Shown: piece after piece, positions 41,922-50,398 of the stretch
Layout: each line of letters starts with the position of its first letter
Position numbering within the stretch: position 1 is the stretch's first letter
Assembly (NCBI RefSeq): GCF_000421645.1
Contig: NZ_ATXK01000005.1
Span: 62,001-126,000 of the forward strand
Direction of reading: 5' to 3'
From: Aurantimonas coralicida DSM 14790
GTDB taxonomy: Bacteria; Pseudomonadota; Alphaproteobacteria; Rhizobiales; Rhizobiaceae
Length of the DNA: 64,000 nt
Made by a program: the position numbers and the translations under genes
The notes under the pieces: model-generated
What the model saw: the letters and a program-made list of their open reading frames with translations, nothing else
Databases searched by the model: none
Told to the model about the DNA's origin: nothing

Positions 41922-42551
41922 GTGGCGGTGATCGTAAGATGGTTCAGTAGGAACACTCTCGGGAAGGCGTATGGGCATTTGCATCCCGGACGTCATTATC
42001 GCGTCGAACGCGACTTCCGTGATCATGACGGACGCCTCCATCGCCAGGGGCAACAATGGCGCTACCGCACATACACATTTCTTCCCTATGAAGATGGCCT
42101 GTCGCTTTTCTTTCTCACCAAGGACGGCGACGATCTGGAGATTCGCCTTCAGGATCGAACCGGTGCCGAAGCAGCGATTATTGCAGCCCTGAGTGATGTC
42201 CTCCCGCAATGCGAGCCGTTTTATCGAAGCGTGTTTGCTGGCCTGCTAGCCGTCGATGGCGACAAGCTGGTTTCCTTCGACGGCGTCGATCGAGTGGCCT
42301 TCGGTTGGCAGGACGTTACTACGGTCGCCGCTTTCTATGGGCAGCAGCACTACGACGAGACGCGTTGCCTCACGATCAGCCATCGCCGTGGAACCGCAAT
42401 CTTCCTGGCAGAGACTCATAGCGTGTGGCACCCCTTCCTCGACGGCTTGGAAACGAGGTTAGAGCGGGTCGTGCCTCGCCAGAGATGGCTGAAAACCTTG
42501 GACGAGGATCGATCCCGATCCATCCCAGTGTTCAAGCGTTCACGTCTTTAG
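41922..42551 (+). CDS. DUF3601-like protein with extra C-terminal domain
   Basis: This 209-residue protein has an N-terminal half (HPGRHYRVERDFRDHDGRLH, then WRYRTYTFLPYEDGLSLFF) that resembles DUF3601, a small domain of unknown function. The C-terminal half (VDGDKLVSFDGVDRVAFGWQ, repeated Trp/His/Phe) has no recognised family. It starts at GTG with only a weak ribosome-binding site. It is the first island gene after the tRNA and points away from it. Confidence 0.7.
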   Translation: MAVIVRWFSRNTLGKAYGHLHPGRHYRVERDFRDHDGRLHRQGQQWRYRTYTFLPYEDGLSLFFLTKDGDDLEIRLQDRTGAEAAIIAALSDVLPQCEPFYRSVFAGLLAVDGDKLVSFDGVDRVAFGWQDVTTVAAFYGQQHYDETRCLTISHRRGTAIFLAETHSVWHPFLDGLETRLERVVPRQRWLKTLDEDRSRSIPVFKRSRL

Positions 42552-42695
42552 ATGCGTCCGTGAATCCTGCTGGCCATCGTTTTAAAAAAAATAGGAAGCA
42601 GCGCGGACGGCGGCTTCTCAGAAAAGGTACCATCGATCTTTCGCTCGAAGTTGTTGGCAGTTCGGTCGTTCTGACAGATGCCGATACAGCCGTGG

Positions 42696-43181
42696 CTACT
42701 CGGGAAGCGCGTTCTCCGAAAAATGCTTGCGGATGAAGTCGAGCTTGGGATCGATGTATCGACGACAAAAGGGTCTGTTTGGGTCGGTGCGATAATAGTT
42801 CTGGTATCTCTCGTCCGAAGCCTTGAAGCCCACGAACGGCAGGATGAGGGTGTGGACCGGCTTGCCGGCCTCCTCAGCGAGTCCGCGTATCGCCTCTTCG
42901 GCTTCGACCCGCTGACTCTCGTCGAAGATATAGATCGCGCTTCGGTATTTGTTTTCAACCGAGCGGGCACGTGTAGCGGAGTGTGTGCGCAGGTGCACCT
43001 CGGACAGTGTCCCCAGCCCGATAACGGAGGGTTCGAACGTCACGACCACCCCCTCAGCCCAGGTGTTCGCCGGGGCGGCCGATTGTAGGAAACCCTGCTC
43101 GACCTGCGTGACGCCACGCAACGCTTGGAAAACGCCCTCGGTGCACCAGTGGCAACCTCCTCCAAAGCCAACCTTTGCCAT
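42696..43181 (-). CDS. msrA: peptide-methionine (S)-S-oxide reductase, divergent MsrA
   Basis: This 161-residue protein has the active-site cysteine in GGGCHWCTEGVF, where the usual GCFWC is GCHWC. The other family parts (VENKYRSAIYIFDESQ and the C-terminal PFCRRYIDPKLDFIRKHF with a candidate resolving cysteine) are present. It reduces S-methionine sulfoxide in proteins. It is the last gene of the unit dps - hydrolase - msrA, starting two bases after the hydrolase stop. It differs strongly from the MsrA at 62024-62563, so the two are not a recent duplication. Confidence 0.9.
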   Translation of the reverse strand: MAKVGFGGGCHWCTEGVFQALRGVTQVEQGFLQSAAPANTWAEGVVVTFEPSVIGLGTLSEVHLRTHSATRARSVENKYRSAIYIFDESQRVEAEEAIRGLAEEAGKPVHTLILPFVGFKASDERYQNYYRTDPNRPFCRRYIDPKLDFIRKHFSENALPE

Positions 43182-43183
43182 AC

Positions 43184-44038
43184 TTAACTCCTGCGCAAAG
43201 GCACAACGGCCGGGCCAGACTTATCGAGCTGGCGGACGAACGCGATGATCCGCTGTCCGACATCGTTCGCCATTTCGACATGAGGGTAGTGTCCAGCGCC
43301 CTCGACAATCATGGTTTCGGCATGGAGCCTCGAAGCCAAGCTCCGGGCTTCTTCGACAGGGTCCGTGAAGTCGGGATCCTTTGTGCCCATGACGATGAGG
43401 CTCGGCACAGAGATCTCGTCCAAGATCGCTGCGGTGTCGGACTTCGACAATGAGAGCATCGTCAAGAGAGCCTGCATGCGCTTTGGCTCCCTGAGGTTTG
43501 CAGCAATCGCCGCTTTTACCTCAGCATGATCCGGCGCCGGTTTCGTCGGGAATAGGCTGCTCCAGTAAGTGGTCCAGAACCAGGTTCGCCATGGCCCCGC
43601 GAATCCGAGCCCAAGGACAAGTTTCTGGATCGTCGTGAGGGGAAGATCGCGAACGATCGGACCGAGCAGCACCACCCCGTTGACGTGACTAGGAGCTTCC
43701 TTGGCAGCCCAAAGCGCGGAGCCGGCTGCGAACGAGTTGCCCATGATCACGGCTGGCCCGTCAGCCAACTGTCGGAGGATGGCGACGGCGTCACGGCCGA
43801 CCGCTCGCGCGGAGTAATCCGACCACTCCGGCGACGATTGGCCGAATCCGCGGACGTCCATCGTCACCACTCGGCATCCCGCATGCTGCAGCATGGGCTT
43901 GATGAGCCGATACTCGGAGCGCAGGTCTCCCATTCCTGGGATGCCTACGACGAGAGGTCCGGTTCCACCCGTATCGTCGAAGGCTATCCTACCGCCCTCT
44001 GTCTGAAGGAACTGGGTCTGCACATCGTTAGGCGCCAT
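43184..44038 (-). CDS. alpha/beta hydrolase
   Basis: This 284-residue protein has the nucleophile elbow MGNSFAAGSAL (Ser), an acidic residue in GTKDPDFTDP, the final His in GAGHYPHVE, and the oxyanion region PGMGDLRSEYRL. There is no signal peptide. Substrate unknown; epoxide, ester or haloalkane types look alike. The start at 44038 begins the conserved region; an in-frame start at 44095 would overlap dps. It lies between dps and msrA in one unit. Confidence 0.87.
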   Translation of the reverse strand: MAPNDVQTQFLQTEGGRIAFDDTGGTGPLVVGIPGMGDLRSEYRLIKPMLQHAGCRVVTMDVRGFGQSSPEWSDYSARAVGRDAVAILRQLADGPAVIMGNSFAAGSALWAAKEAPSHVNGVVLLGPIVRDLPLTTIQKLVLGLGFAGPWRTWFWTTYWSSLFPTKPAPDHAEVKAAIAANLREPKRMQALLTMLSLSKSDTAAILDEISVPSLIVMGTKDPDFTDPVEEARSLASRLHAETMIVEGAGHYPHVEMANDVGQRIIAFVRQLDKSGPAVVPLRRS

Positions 44039-44067
44039 GAAACGATCCGATCCGTTGAGCAGCAGAC

Positions 44068-44562
44068 CTATCGGCTGACTTCGAAAAGGAACCACGCTCG
44101 GCGTTCCGCTTCGTCGGTCCAGGTATCGATCAGGCCGGAGGTCGCGTTGTCCTTCGCCTCGTCGGCGACTTCCTTTGCGCGGCGCAGCGACTCGACCATG
44201 TGAAGATTATCGGCGCGCAGCTCCGCCAGCATGTCCTGCGGCGTGACGAACTCAGCGTCGTTGTCCTTGATCGTCTGGTGGCGGGCGATATCGCCGATCG
44301 ATCGTATGGTCGTATTTCCGGTCTTCCGGGCGCGCTCCGCCATCGCATCGGTCGCTGCGAGGATTTCCGCAGCTTGCTCATCGAGAAGGAGATGGTAGTC
44401 CCTGAAGTACGGGCCCGAGACATGCCAGTGAAAGTTCTTTGTCTTGAGGTAGACCGCATAGCTGTTCGCCAATATTATCTTCAGCGCGTCGGCAACCGTC
44501 ATGGTCGCGTTCTCGTCGAGGTCAGATGGTGAAGGCACGGTTGCAGCACTGGAGTTTGTCAT
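44068..44562 (-). CDS. dps: Dps family DNA-binding ferritin-like protein
   Basis: This 164-residue protein carries the Dps ferroxidase signature: KNFHWHVSGPYFRDYH, then LLLDEQAAEI (His45, His57, Asp61 and Glu66 as likely iron ligands). Dps stores iron using hydrogen peroxide and protects DNA as a dodecamer. The N-terminal extension (about 20 residues) is Ser/Thr/Asp-rich rather than lysine-rich, so DNA binding may be weak. It is the first gene of a unit preceded by the shared LysR-type box at 44672-44686. Confidence 0.94.
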   Translation of the reverse strand: MTNSSAATVPSPSDLDENATMTVADALKIILANSYAVYLKTKNFHWHVSGPYFRDYHLLLDEQAAEILAATDAMAERARKTGNTTIRSIGDIARHQTIKDNDAEFVTPQDMLAELRADNLHMVESLRRAKEVADEAKDNATSGLIDTWTDEAERRAWFLFEVSR

Positions 44563-44631
44563 CGCGTGAACTTCCTCGATGATGGCTTGCGCAAAAGATC
44601 AGCGCCGATTCTCTGGCACGCTGAGGTATAG

Positions 44632-44686
44632 AGGATGAATTTACCTCAGATCGAAGTCCAATGGCTTGTGTCTATAGTTTCGATAG
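44632..44686 (-). promoter_or_regulatory. LysR-type box and promoter of dps (box copy 1)
   Basis: On the gene strand the box reads CTATCGAAACTATAG (44686 down to 44672), with ATTGG ending 14 bases further on. A -10 at the spacing seen in the sister sites would be CATCCT, a weak match. The box is 110 bp before the dps ATG. Confidence 0.7.
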
Positions 44687-44754
44687 TTCTGGCGACCAGA
44701 AGGGCGCTTGGAGCGGCACGGGAACATGGGAAGGCAGCGAACCCCACATGCTCA

Positions 44755-45021
44755 TCAGGCATTCGGCTGATAGCCCAATACGAAAGCGATAACCTTCTCC
44801 GAGGACATCTCGCACGGCTTCAGCGACGCACTGCCCGAAGCAACGCGATACAGATTGAAGCTGACGATGTCGTTCCCGGCTAGTTCTCGAGCAAAAAGGC
44901 TGTTCCTCCGTCCATCCTCCGACCGACGAACCGTCACGCCGAAACGCCTGCCTTCGTAAGCGCCTTCGCTATACCCCTCAGGCAGACGCTCGAAAGCCGT
45001 ATCGAATTCTGGATGGTCCAT
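44755..45021 (-). CDS. hypothetical 88-residue protein
   Basis: A short, soluble, charged protein (MDHPEFDTAFERLPEGYSEG at the start, then GRRFGVTVRRSEDGRRNSLF and DIVSFNLYRV). No domain recognised; the sequence has ordinary codon use for the island and an alternating strand-like pattern in the middle. It stands upstream of the dps unit in the same direction, with the box region between. A real gene is likely but unproven. Confidence 0.6.
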   Translation of the reverse strand: MDHPEFDTAFERLPEGYSEGAYEGRRFGVTVRRSEDGRRNSLFARELAGNDIVSFNLYRVASGSASLKPCEMSSEKVIAFVLGYQPNA

Positions 45022-45083
45022 TCTGCATCACCGCCAATCGGCCTTCGCCCTGCGAACGTGAGTGCCGCGCCATGCGATTGGAG

Positions 45084-45530
45084 TCATCGCGTCAGTCTGA
45101 CGTTGCGGCCCCAAAGAAACCCCGCGTCATTAGCGCTAGCGAAGTCCGGGTCTACGTAGATGAAAACACGCTTGATAAGCGCGCCGTCGAACTCGAATAC
45201 GTTGGCGAAACGGCCTTCGGATCGGCCTTCAACCGGCCACGCCGTGCCGTCAGCCATAACGCCACCTTCAAAGCCTTCCACGATCACGTGGTCGCGGGCT
45301 ACGTGGAAGGTCATGCGATCGAAATCGTGCTCGATCCGCTGAAGCGACCCCAACAGACCCTTGGCGACTTCCATGAATTCGGCTTTGCCATATCCAACTC
45401 CGAACTTCGGGAAGTACGTCACGACATCGTCAGTCAGAATGTCGAGAATGGTGGGATCGCCACTGTCGATTTTCCGGAAATAGTCGGTGGCGACGGCGAT
45501 GCGCTCTTGGGTCAGCTCTGCATTCGGCAC
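45084..45530 (-). CDS. SnoaL-like / NTF2-fold protein
   Basis: This 148-residue protein has an N-terminal helix (ERIAVATDYFRKIDSGDPTILDIL), the conserved YFPKFGVGYGKAEFMEV and a sheet-rich second half (GRFANVFEFDGALIKRVFIYVDP), as in SnoaL-like NTF2 folds. Such proteins bind or isomerise small hydrophobic ligands. No partner gene defines the substrate. Confidence 0.85.
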   Translation of the reverse strand: MPNAELTQERIAVATDYFRKIDSGDPTILDILTDDVVTYFPKFGVGYGKAEFMEVAKGLLGSLQRIEHDFDRMTFHVARDHVIVEGFEGGVMADGTAWPVEGRSEGRFANVFEFDGALIKRVFIYVDPDFASANDAGFLWGRNVRLTR

Positions 45531-45690
45531 TCTATGAACTCCTGAAATGCGGAAGCATTATCCGCTGTGGCTTCGAGAATAATGGGCCCTGCAGGATCAG
45601 CCGATCTGCTGCCCGGAATTCAACGGAGCGCTGAGGCGCGGAAGCGATCGTCCTTCAGTTATCCGCGTGACACGCCCGTCGCGCATCGAT

Positions 45691-46446
45691 TCAGACCAGG
45701 ACGCCCCCTGACACATCTATCACCGCGCCAGCTGTGTAGCTTGCAGCGGGACTAACGAGGTAACTGACGGCGCCCGCCACTTCTTCAATCGTGGCGATCC
45801 GACGGATGGGATGCATATCGATGACGGCCTGCGGAAAATTCTCAGCGACTTCCCCGGTCATGTCGGTCGGCATGATGCCAGGTTGGACGACGTTGACGGT
45901 AATGTTGCGTGGGCCAAGATCACGTTGCACCCCGCGGGCATATCCTGCGATTGCTGCCTTGGTTCCTGCGTAGTCGGCAATTCCCGGCACGATCGCTCGG
46001 GTGCCCAGGCCGGAACCGATGAAGACAATGCGGCCACCGTCAGAGATTTTCTGCGCCGCCGCACGCGTGATCGCCACGGTCCCAAGCACATTTACCATCC
46101 ACTGCCTGTCGAACGCAGCGGAATCGAGCGTCGGATCGTCGACCAATTTTCCTTGGACGGCGATTGCGGCGTTGTTGATCAAGATGTCGAGCTTGCCGAG
46201 TTCAGCTACGACCTGCTCGACCATGGGCTGGGCGGCGGACGTATCCGCTTGATCGCATCGGATCGCGAGAGCGCGAACGCCTTTGGCCCTCACCACCTCG
46301 GCGACGGACTCGGCTTTATCGGCCGAAGCAGCGTAGGTGATAGCAATATCGGCTCCCTGATCGGCGAGCGTCGCCGCCAGCACGGCGCCAAGGCCCCGAG
46401 AGCCACCCGTGATGATAGCGACTTTGCCGTCCAAAACTTTCGACAT
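45691..46446 (-). CDS. SDR family oxidoreductase
   Basis: This 251-residue classical SDR has TGGSRGLGAVLA, LINNAAIAVQG, catalytic Ser in FIGSGLG, and YAGTK. Similar to 3-oxoacyl-reductase-like enzymes; substrate unknown. Within the island it heads an apparent same-strand series with DUF427 and glutaredoxin genes. Confidence 0.92.
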   Translation of the reverse strand: MSKVLDGKVAIITGGSRGLGAVLAATLADQGADIAITYAASADKAESVAEVVRAKGVRALAIRCDQADTSAAQPMVEQVVAELGKLDILINNAAIAVQGKLVDDPTLDSAAFDRQWMVNVLGTVAITRAAAQKISDGGRIVFIGSGLGTRAIVPGIADYAGTKAAIAGYARGVQRDLGPRNITVNVVQPGIMPTDMTGEVAENFPQAVIDMHPIRRIATIEEVAGAVSYLVSPAASYTAGAVIDVSGGVLV

Positions 46447-46484
46447 CGGCGGTTCCTTTCTGAAGTCTAATGGCGGGCTGACGG

Positions 46485-46766
46485 CTAAGCGACGTTGACG
46501 CCTTTCCAGAAGGCGATGTGATCCTTGATGGAGTGCGCCGCCGGAGAAGGGTCGGCGTAGGTCCAGGCGGCGTTTGCATTGCGCCGGTCGCCGACCTGGA
46601 GATGAAAGTATTGCGCCGTCCCCTTCACGGGACAGACAGACGTGTGCTCGCTCGGTGCCAGATACTGCCGGTCAACCGATTGAGGCGGGAAATAATGGTT
46701 TCCATCCACGACCATAGTCTCGTCGCTGACCGCGAGGGTGGCATCGTTCCAAACTGCTGAGACCAA
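46485..46766 (-). CDS. DUF427 domain-containing protein
   Basis: This 93-residue protein has the complete DUF427 pattern: VWNDATLAVSDET, NHYFPPQSVDRQYL, TSVCPVKGTAQYFHLQVGD, AAWTYADPSPAAHSIKDHIAFW. Conserved Cys and His suggest a bound ligand, but the function is unknown. Same strand as glutaredoxin (upstream) and SDR (downstream). Confidence 0.92.
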   Translation of the reverse strand: MVSAVWNDATLAVSDETMVVDGNHYFPPQSVDRQYLAPSEHTSVCPVKGTAQYFHLQVGDRRNANAAWTYADPSPAAHSIKDHIAFWKGVNVA

Positions 46767-46830
46767 ACCGGACTCCTCTTTTAATTTTCAGCCACTTGCA
46801 TCGACCAGTGGCCCTATCTGGCGGGACAAA

Positions 46831-47103
46831 TCAGTTTGCCGGAGTTTGTCCGGCAAGCAGCTTGTCGAGCGAGCCATCTGCATCGAGCGCAGCGAGATCG
46901 TCGGAGCCGCCGACATGCGTCTCGTTGATGAAGATCTGCGGCACGGTGCTTCGCCCCGACGACTCGATCATCGCCTTCCGGTGTGCAGGATCGGCTTCGA
47001 TATCAAGCTCGGTGAATGCCACGCCCTTCTCTTGAAGGAGCGCCTTCGCGCGGCGGCAGAACGGGCACCAACTCGTGGTGTAGATGAGAACCTCAGGCTT
47101 CAT
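46831..47103 (-). CDS. grxC: glutaredoxin 3 (GrxC type)
   Basis: This 90-residue dithiol glutaredoxin has active site CPFC in TTSWCPFCRRAKALL, the cis-proline TVPQIFI and the GSDDL glutathione contact. It reduces disulfides and glutathione-mixed disulfides with GSH. The ATG at 47103 was chosen since the first beta strand starts there; the upstream frame lacks family similarity. It fits the island's thiol-repair theme. Confidence 0.94.
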   Translation of the reverse strand: MKPEVLIYTTSWCPFCRRAKALLQEKGVAFTELDIEADPAHRKAMIESSGRSTVPQIFINETHVGGSDDLAALDADGSLDKLLAGQTPAN

Positions 47104-47265
47104 GTTGTGTCTCCAATCGTTGAGGGATGACGGGCCGGCCGGATTCGCGGGGGTCATCCGAAGGTGAAGGCAAAGGCTTGCGCCCCCGGGTAGAGAAGCT
47201 CGATTTCGAAGGTGCACTCGTGGACCTCACCGCTCTGGCGTCCGAGTTGTTTGAGGCGCTGGCCA

Positions 47266-47634
47266 TCACGCCGCCATCTTCCGGACCGTGTCCAAAACCC
47301 GGTCTTGCCGGTATGGCTTGGCGAAGAACACAACGTCCGCTGGAACGACGGCCTCGACCGGCCAAGGCCTCCCGGACGTGATGATGATCTGGATGGTCGG
47401 CCACCGCCGGCGGATGCAAATGGCGAGCATGATGCCATCGATCCCGCCGGGCATGTTCACGTCCGTGAACACGACGCGCACATCCAGTCGTTCCTCCAAG
47501 GTCATAAGCGCGGCGGATGCATTCGGCGCCTGCAAGACTTCGAAACCTGCCTCCTCGATCATGTCCGTCGCAAACAGACGGAGAAGTGGTTCGTCTTCGA
47601 CGACGAGCACCACGGGTTTCACCATTCCACCCAT
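47266..47634 (-). CDS. single-domain response regulator (receiver)
   Basis: This 122-residue CheY-like protein has the acidic pair in VVEDEPLLR, the phospho-acceptor Asp in VVFTDVNMPGG, Thr/Ser in IITSGRP and Lys in FFAKPYRQ. There is no output domain, so it works by protein contact. It begins eight bases after the readthrough end of the HWE kinase, its likely cognate kinase. Confidence 0.92.
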   Translation of the reverse strand: MGGMVKPVVLVVEDEPLLRLFATDMIEEAGFEVLQAPNASAALMTLEERLDVRVVFTDVNMPGGIDGIMLAICIRRRWPTIQIIITSGRPWPVEAVVPADVVFFAKPYRQDRVLDTVRKMAA

Positions 47635-47641
47635 ACTCCCA

Positions 47642-47803
47642 TCAACCTTGAACCAGGTGACGCATGGAGGCGTGCAGATCGGCCGTTAACCCGGCGGGCT
47701 CGTAGCGAACATCGACGCCCCCGGTGCCGACCAGGCCGATGTTGATCAGCTTCGATCCAAAGCCTCGGCGAGTTGGCGGCACAACCGGAGGCCCACCCCG
47801 TTC
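47642..47803 (-). pseudogene. C-terminal remainder of the HWE kinase after an in-frame TGA
   Basis: The frame of the upstream kinase continues for 53 codons beyond its TGA and reads ERGGPPVVPPTRRGFGSKLI and on to HASMRHLVQG. This is the missing G2 box and C-terminus of an HWE kinase ATPase domain, in the same frame, ending at 47642 just before the receiver gene. Confidence 0.85.
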
Positions 47804-49246
47804 TCACCATTTCACGCGGAGAAGGTCGTCGTCCAGGCCGACCTCGACTTCCCACGACAGCGAGACGTGGCCATCGTCACTGGTCAGCGCGCCGTATTTG
47901 CAGGCGTTGGTCAGTAACTCGTGGACGATGAGGGAGAACGAGAGCGCCGCTCGTGGCCCCAGCGCCACCGCCGGCCCACTCATGTCGACCCGATCTGAGA
48001 ACCCGATCGCGTCGATCACTGTCGCTGCGACAGCTTGTAGATCAGCTTGTGTCCAACTCTTTTGAAGCAAGGCGTCGTGCGCCGCGCTCAGAGCCATCAG
48101 CCGACGCTCGAAGGCGTAGACCGCTTCGCGATCGGTGACGCTTCGCAGCGTTTGGCTGGCGATGGCCTGAACCATGGTGAGCATGTTCTTCAGGCGGTGA
48201 GCAATTTCGCCGTTCACTATGAGTTGCTGCTGCTCGGTACGATGCCTCGCGACGCCTGCCTCAAGCCGGTCCGCCGCACTTCGCAGGAACGAGATTTCCT
48301 CTGCGGGCCAAGGTCGGGGATGCGCCGAATGAACGAAGAAGACGGCGATGGTTTTGCCACGATCTCGAACCGGCATATCGACCAACGACCGAACGCCGAC
48401 CCGCATTGCGCTCTCGAGATTGTGCAGAGTGCGATCGTCGGTCAGGGCGTCCCAAACGACGAGCGGGTCGCCAACGACGAGCGGCTCGCGCAAGCTCCCA
48501 TACTCGTCGAGACGGTGGCGCCCGGCAATGCTCACGGCCCCCGGCGCCGTCCAATCGGTTTCGACGTCAATCGTATCGACGTCCTCGTTGACGGATCCGA
48601 ACCCGGCTCGGTCTGCGGAGAGCGCTCGGCCGACGATGGCGGCGGTCGCCGAAGCCATCCCTGCGGTATCGTGGCTGCTCCGAATGGTTTCGCCGATTTC
48701 GACCAGGGCGGTCTGCAAGGCTGTGAGGCGCTCGCTCGCCGTTGCGATCCGGCGGAGTTCGAGATTTTCGCTGGCGAGACGGGCGAGCGCCTGCAGCATC
48801 GCCTTTTCCATCTCGCTGAGCCCTTCAGGCCGCGGAACGGTATCGATGACGCACAGGCGACCTACGATCGCTCCGGATCGCAGGACGAGCGGTGCGCCAG
48901 CGTAGGCGCGAAAGTGCCGGGCGCCTGTGACGAGCGGATTGCGCTTGGTCCGCGCATCATTTGTGAGATCGACGATCTCGAGAAGATCGCCCTGATCGAT
49001 CTCGATCCGACAGACCGAGTGTTCGATCTCCGTCTCGCATACCTCAAGCCCGTACTTGGCTTTGAACCATTGCCGGTCAGTATCCAGCAGGGTGATGAGC
49101 GCGATGGGAACGTCACAGGCCTTTGCGGCGACAAAAACGAGATCGTCGAAGGCTTGCTCATCCGGTGTGTCGAGCACCATGAGGTCTGCAAGCGCCCGCA
49201 CCCGCTGTGCCGCCCCGAAATCGGTTCTGTCAGCGCTCAGGCTCAC
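47804..49246 (-). CDS. GAF-domain HWE-type sensor histidine kinase, interrupted by TGA
   Basis: 480 residues up to a TGA. Two GAF domains (about 20-150 and 185-340; the first with VPIALITLLDTDRQWF), then the HWE dimerisation/phospho-acceptor segment GEIAHRLKNMLTMVQAIA (His in AHRLKN) and an N box in VHELLTNACKYGAL. Translation would stop right after LLRVKW, between Trp and Glu of the W-x-E motif that names the family, so the ATP-binding domain lacks G2. The same frame resumes immediately. The start is GTG at 49246. It could be a recent nonsense mutation, readthrough or a sequencing error. The receiver gene downstream is the likely partner. Confidence 0.88.
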   Translation of the reverse strand: MSLSADRTDFGAAQRVRALADLMVLDTPDEQAFDDLVFVAAKACDVPIALITLLDTDRQWFKAKYGLEVCETEIEHSVCRIEIDQGDLLEIVDLTNDARTKRNPLVTGARHFRAYAGAPLVLRSGAIVGRLCVIDTVPRPEGLSEMEKAMLQALARLASENLELRRIATASERLTALQTALVEIGETIRSSHDTAGMASATAAIVGRALSADRAGFGSVNEDVDTIDVETDWTAPGAVSIAGRHRLDEYGSLREPLVVGDPLVVWDALTDDRTLHNLESAMRVGVRSLVDMPVRDRGKTIAVFFVHSAHPRPWPAEEISFLRSAADRLEAGVARHRTEQQQLIVNGEIAHRLKNMLTMVQAIASQTLRSVTDREAVYAFERRLMALSAAHDALLQKSWTQADLQAVAATVIDAIGFSDRVDMSGPAVALGPRAALSFSLIVHELLTNACKYGALTSDDGHVSLSWEVEVGLDDDLLRVKW

Positions 49247-49312
49247 CGCAGTTCTCCTGGATGATGCCTCGAAGGTCGAGCGTGGCCGATCATCGGCGTT
49301 TCCCGCGTCATG

Positions 49313-50383
49313 TCAGTGCCCCCTCATGCGGGGCGGCCACTGCGATGACGGCACGCCCGCTTGGCCGCTCTGATCGGCGATGGGGTTACCGACGGCGAGG
49401 ACGATCTTGCCCTGGATATGGCCTGCCTCTGCGCGTTCGTGAGCGGCGGCCGCTTCGGAAAGGGGGTATGTGCTGTCGACGGCGACGCGAACCGCGCCGC
49501 TGTCGAGCAAGCGAGCTAGCTGGGCCAACTGGTCGCCACTGGAACGCACCTGCGTCGCCGAAACGGTCACTCCCCGGTCGGCAGCTTCATCATGTCCGGC
49601 AAAGCCAAGGGGAAAAATCGGGAACAGCGCTCCGCCCCGACGTATGGTCCGAAGGAAGCGGCCGGAGGTCGGACCGCCGACGGCATCGACGACAAGATCG
49701 ATGTCTCGCACATCGTCTTCGGGTTTGGTCTTCGTGTAGTCGATGAACTCGTCGGCACCCAGTTCGCGGAGGAACGCTTCGTGCCGGGTTGAAGCGACAG
49801 CGATGACACGCGCGCCTTCGTGCTTTGCCAACTGCAATGCCAGATGACCGACACCCCCTGCAGCGCCGTTGATCATAACGCTCTTCCCAGCCAACGGGAC
49901 CGGGCTGTGGCGCTCGGACTGCAGCGGGTTCTGCTCGTTATGGCCTAGCTCGATCAGGAACTGCCAAGCGGTCAGCCCCGACATGGGAACGGCGGCTGCA
50001 TGAATGTGGTCCAGGTGTCGGGGCTTGGCCGCAAGGTCGGAAGCAGGCGCGGAAACATACTCGGCGTATCCCAGGCTCTCGCCGAAGCTGGGAAAGCGGA
50101 TCATTCCGAAAACTTCATCGCCCGGCGAGAACGCGGTCACATCGTCGGCGACCTTCTCGACGATCCCGGACACATCCGAGCCCGGTATGGCGGGGAATGT
50201 CACCGACGGCCGCCACTCGGGCGGCAGAGCCTTGTATCCCTCGCGGAGATACCAGTCGGGCGGGTTGAGGCCTGCCGCTTGTACACGGACGAGCACCTCT
50301 CCCGGCTTTATCACAGGTGTCAGCGCGTCCTCATAGCGAAGAACATCGGGAGCGCCGAACTCATGGAAGCGGATCGCCTTCAT
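49313..50383 (-). CDS. NADP-dependent medium-chain dehydrogenase/reductase (quinone oxidoreductase-like)
   Basis: This 356-residue MDR protein has the start MKAIRFHEFGAPDVLRYED, catalytic-domain NPPDWYLREGY, and cofactor loop INGAAGGVGHLALQLA, without structural zinc cysteines. It reduces quinones or enones with NADPH. It is the last gene of the five-gene unit headed by the msrP-like gene. Confidence 0.9.
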   Translation of the reverse strand: MKAIRFHEFGAPDVLRYEDALTPVIKPGEVLVRVQAAGLNPPDWYLREGYKALPPEWRPSVTFPAIPGSDVSGIVEKVADDVTAFSPGDEVFGMIRFPSFGESLGYAEYVSAPASDLAAKPRHLDHIHAAAVPMSGLTAWQFLIELGHNEQNPLQSERHSPVPLAGKSVMINGAAGGVGHLALQLAKHEGARVIAVASTRHEAFLRELGADEFIDYTKTKPEDDVRDIDLVVDAVGGPTSGRFLRTIRRGGALFPIFPLGFAGHDEAADRGVTVSATQVRSSGDQLAQLARLLDSGAVRVAVDSTYPLSEAAAAHERAEAGHIQGKIVLAVGNPIADQSGQAGVPSSQWPPRMRGH

Positions 50384-50398
50384 TTTTTTGTCCTCCGA

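Noticed and set aside
45691..46446. SDR genes (22316, 34180, 45691) as a repeated cassette
   Set aside because: They share only general SDR motifs, with different neighbours and divergent sequences; ordinary members of a large family.
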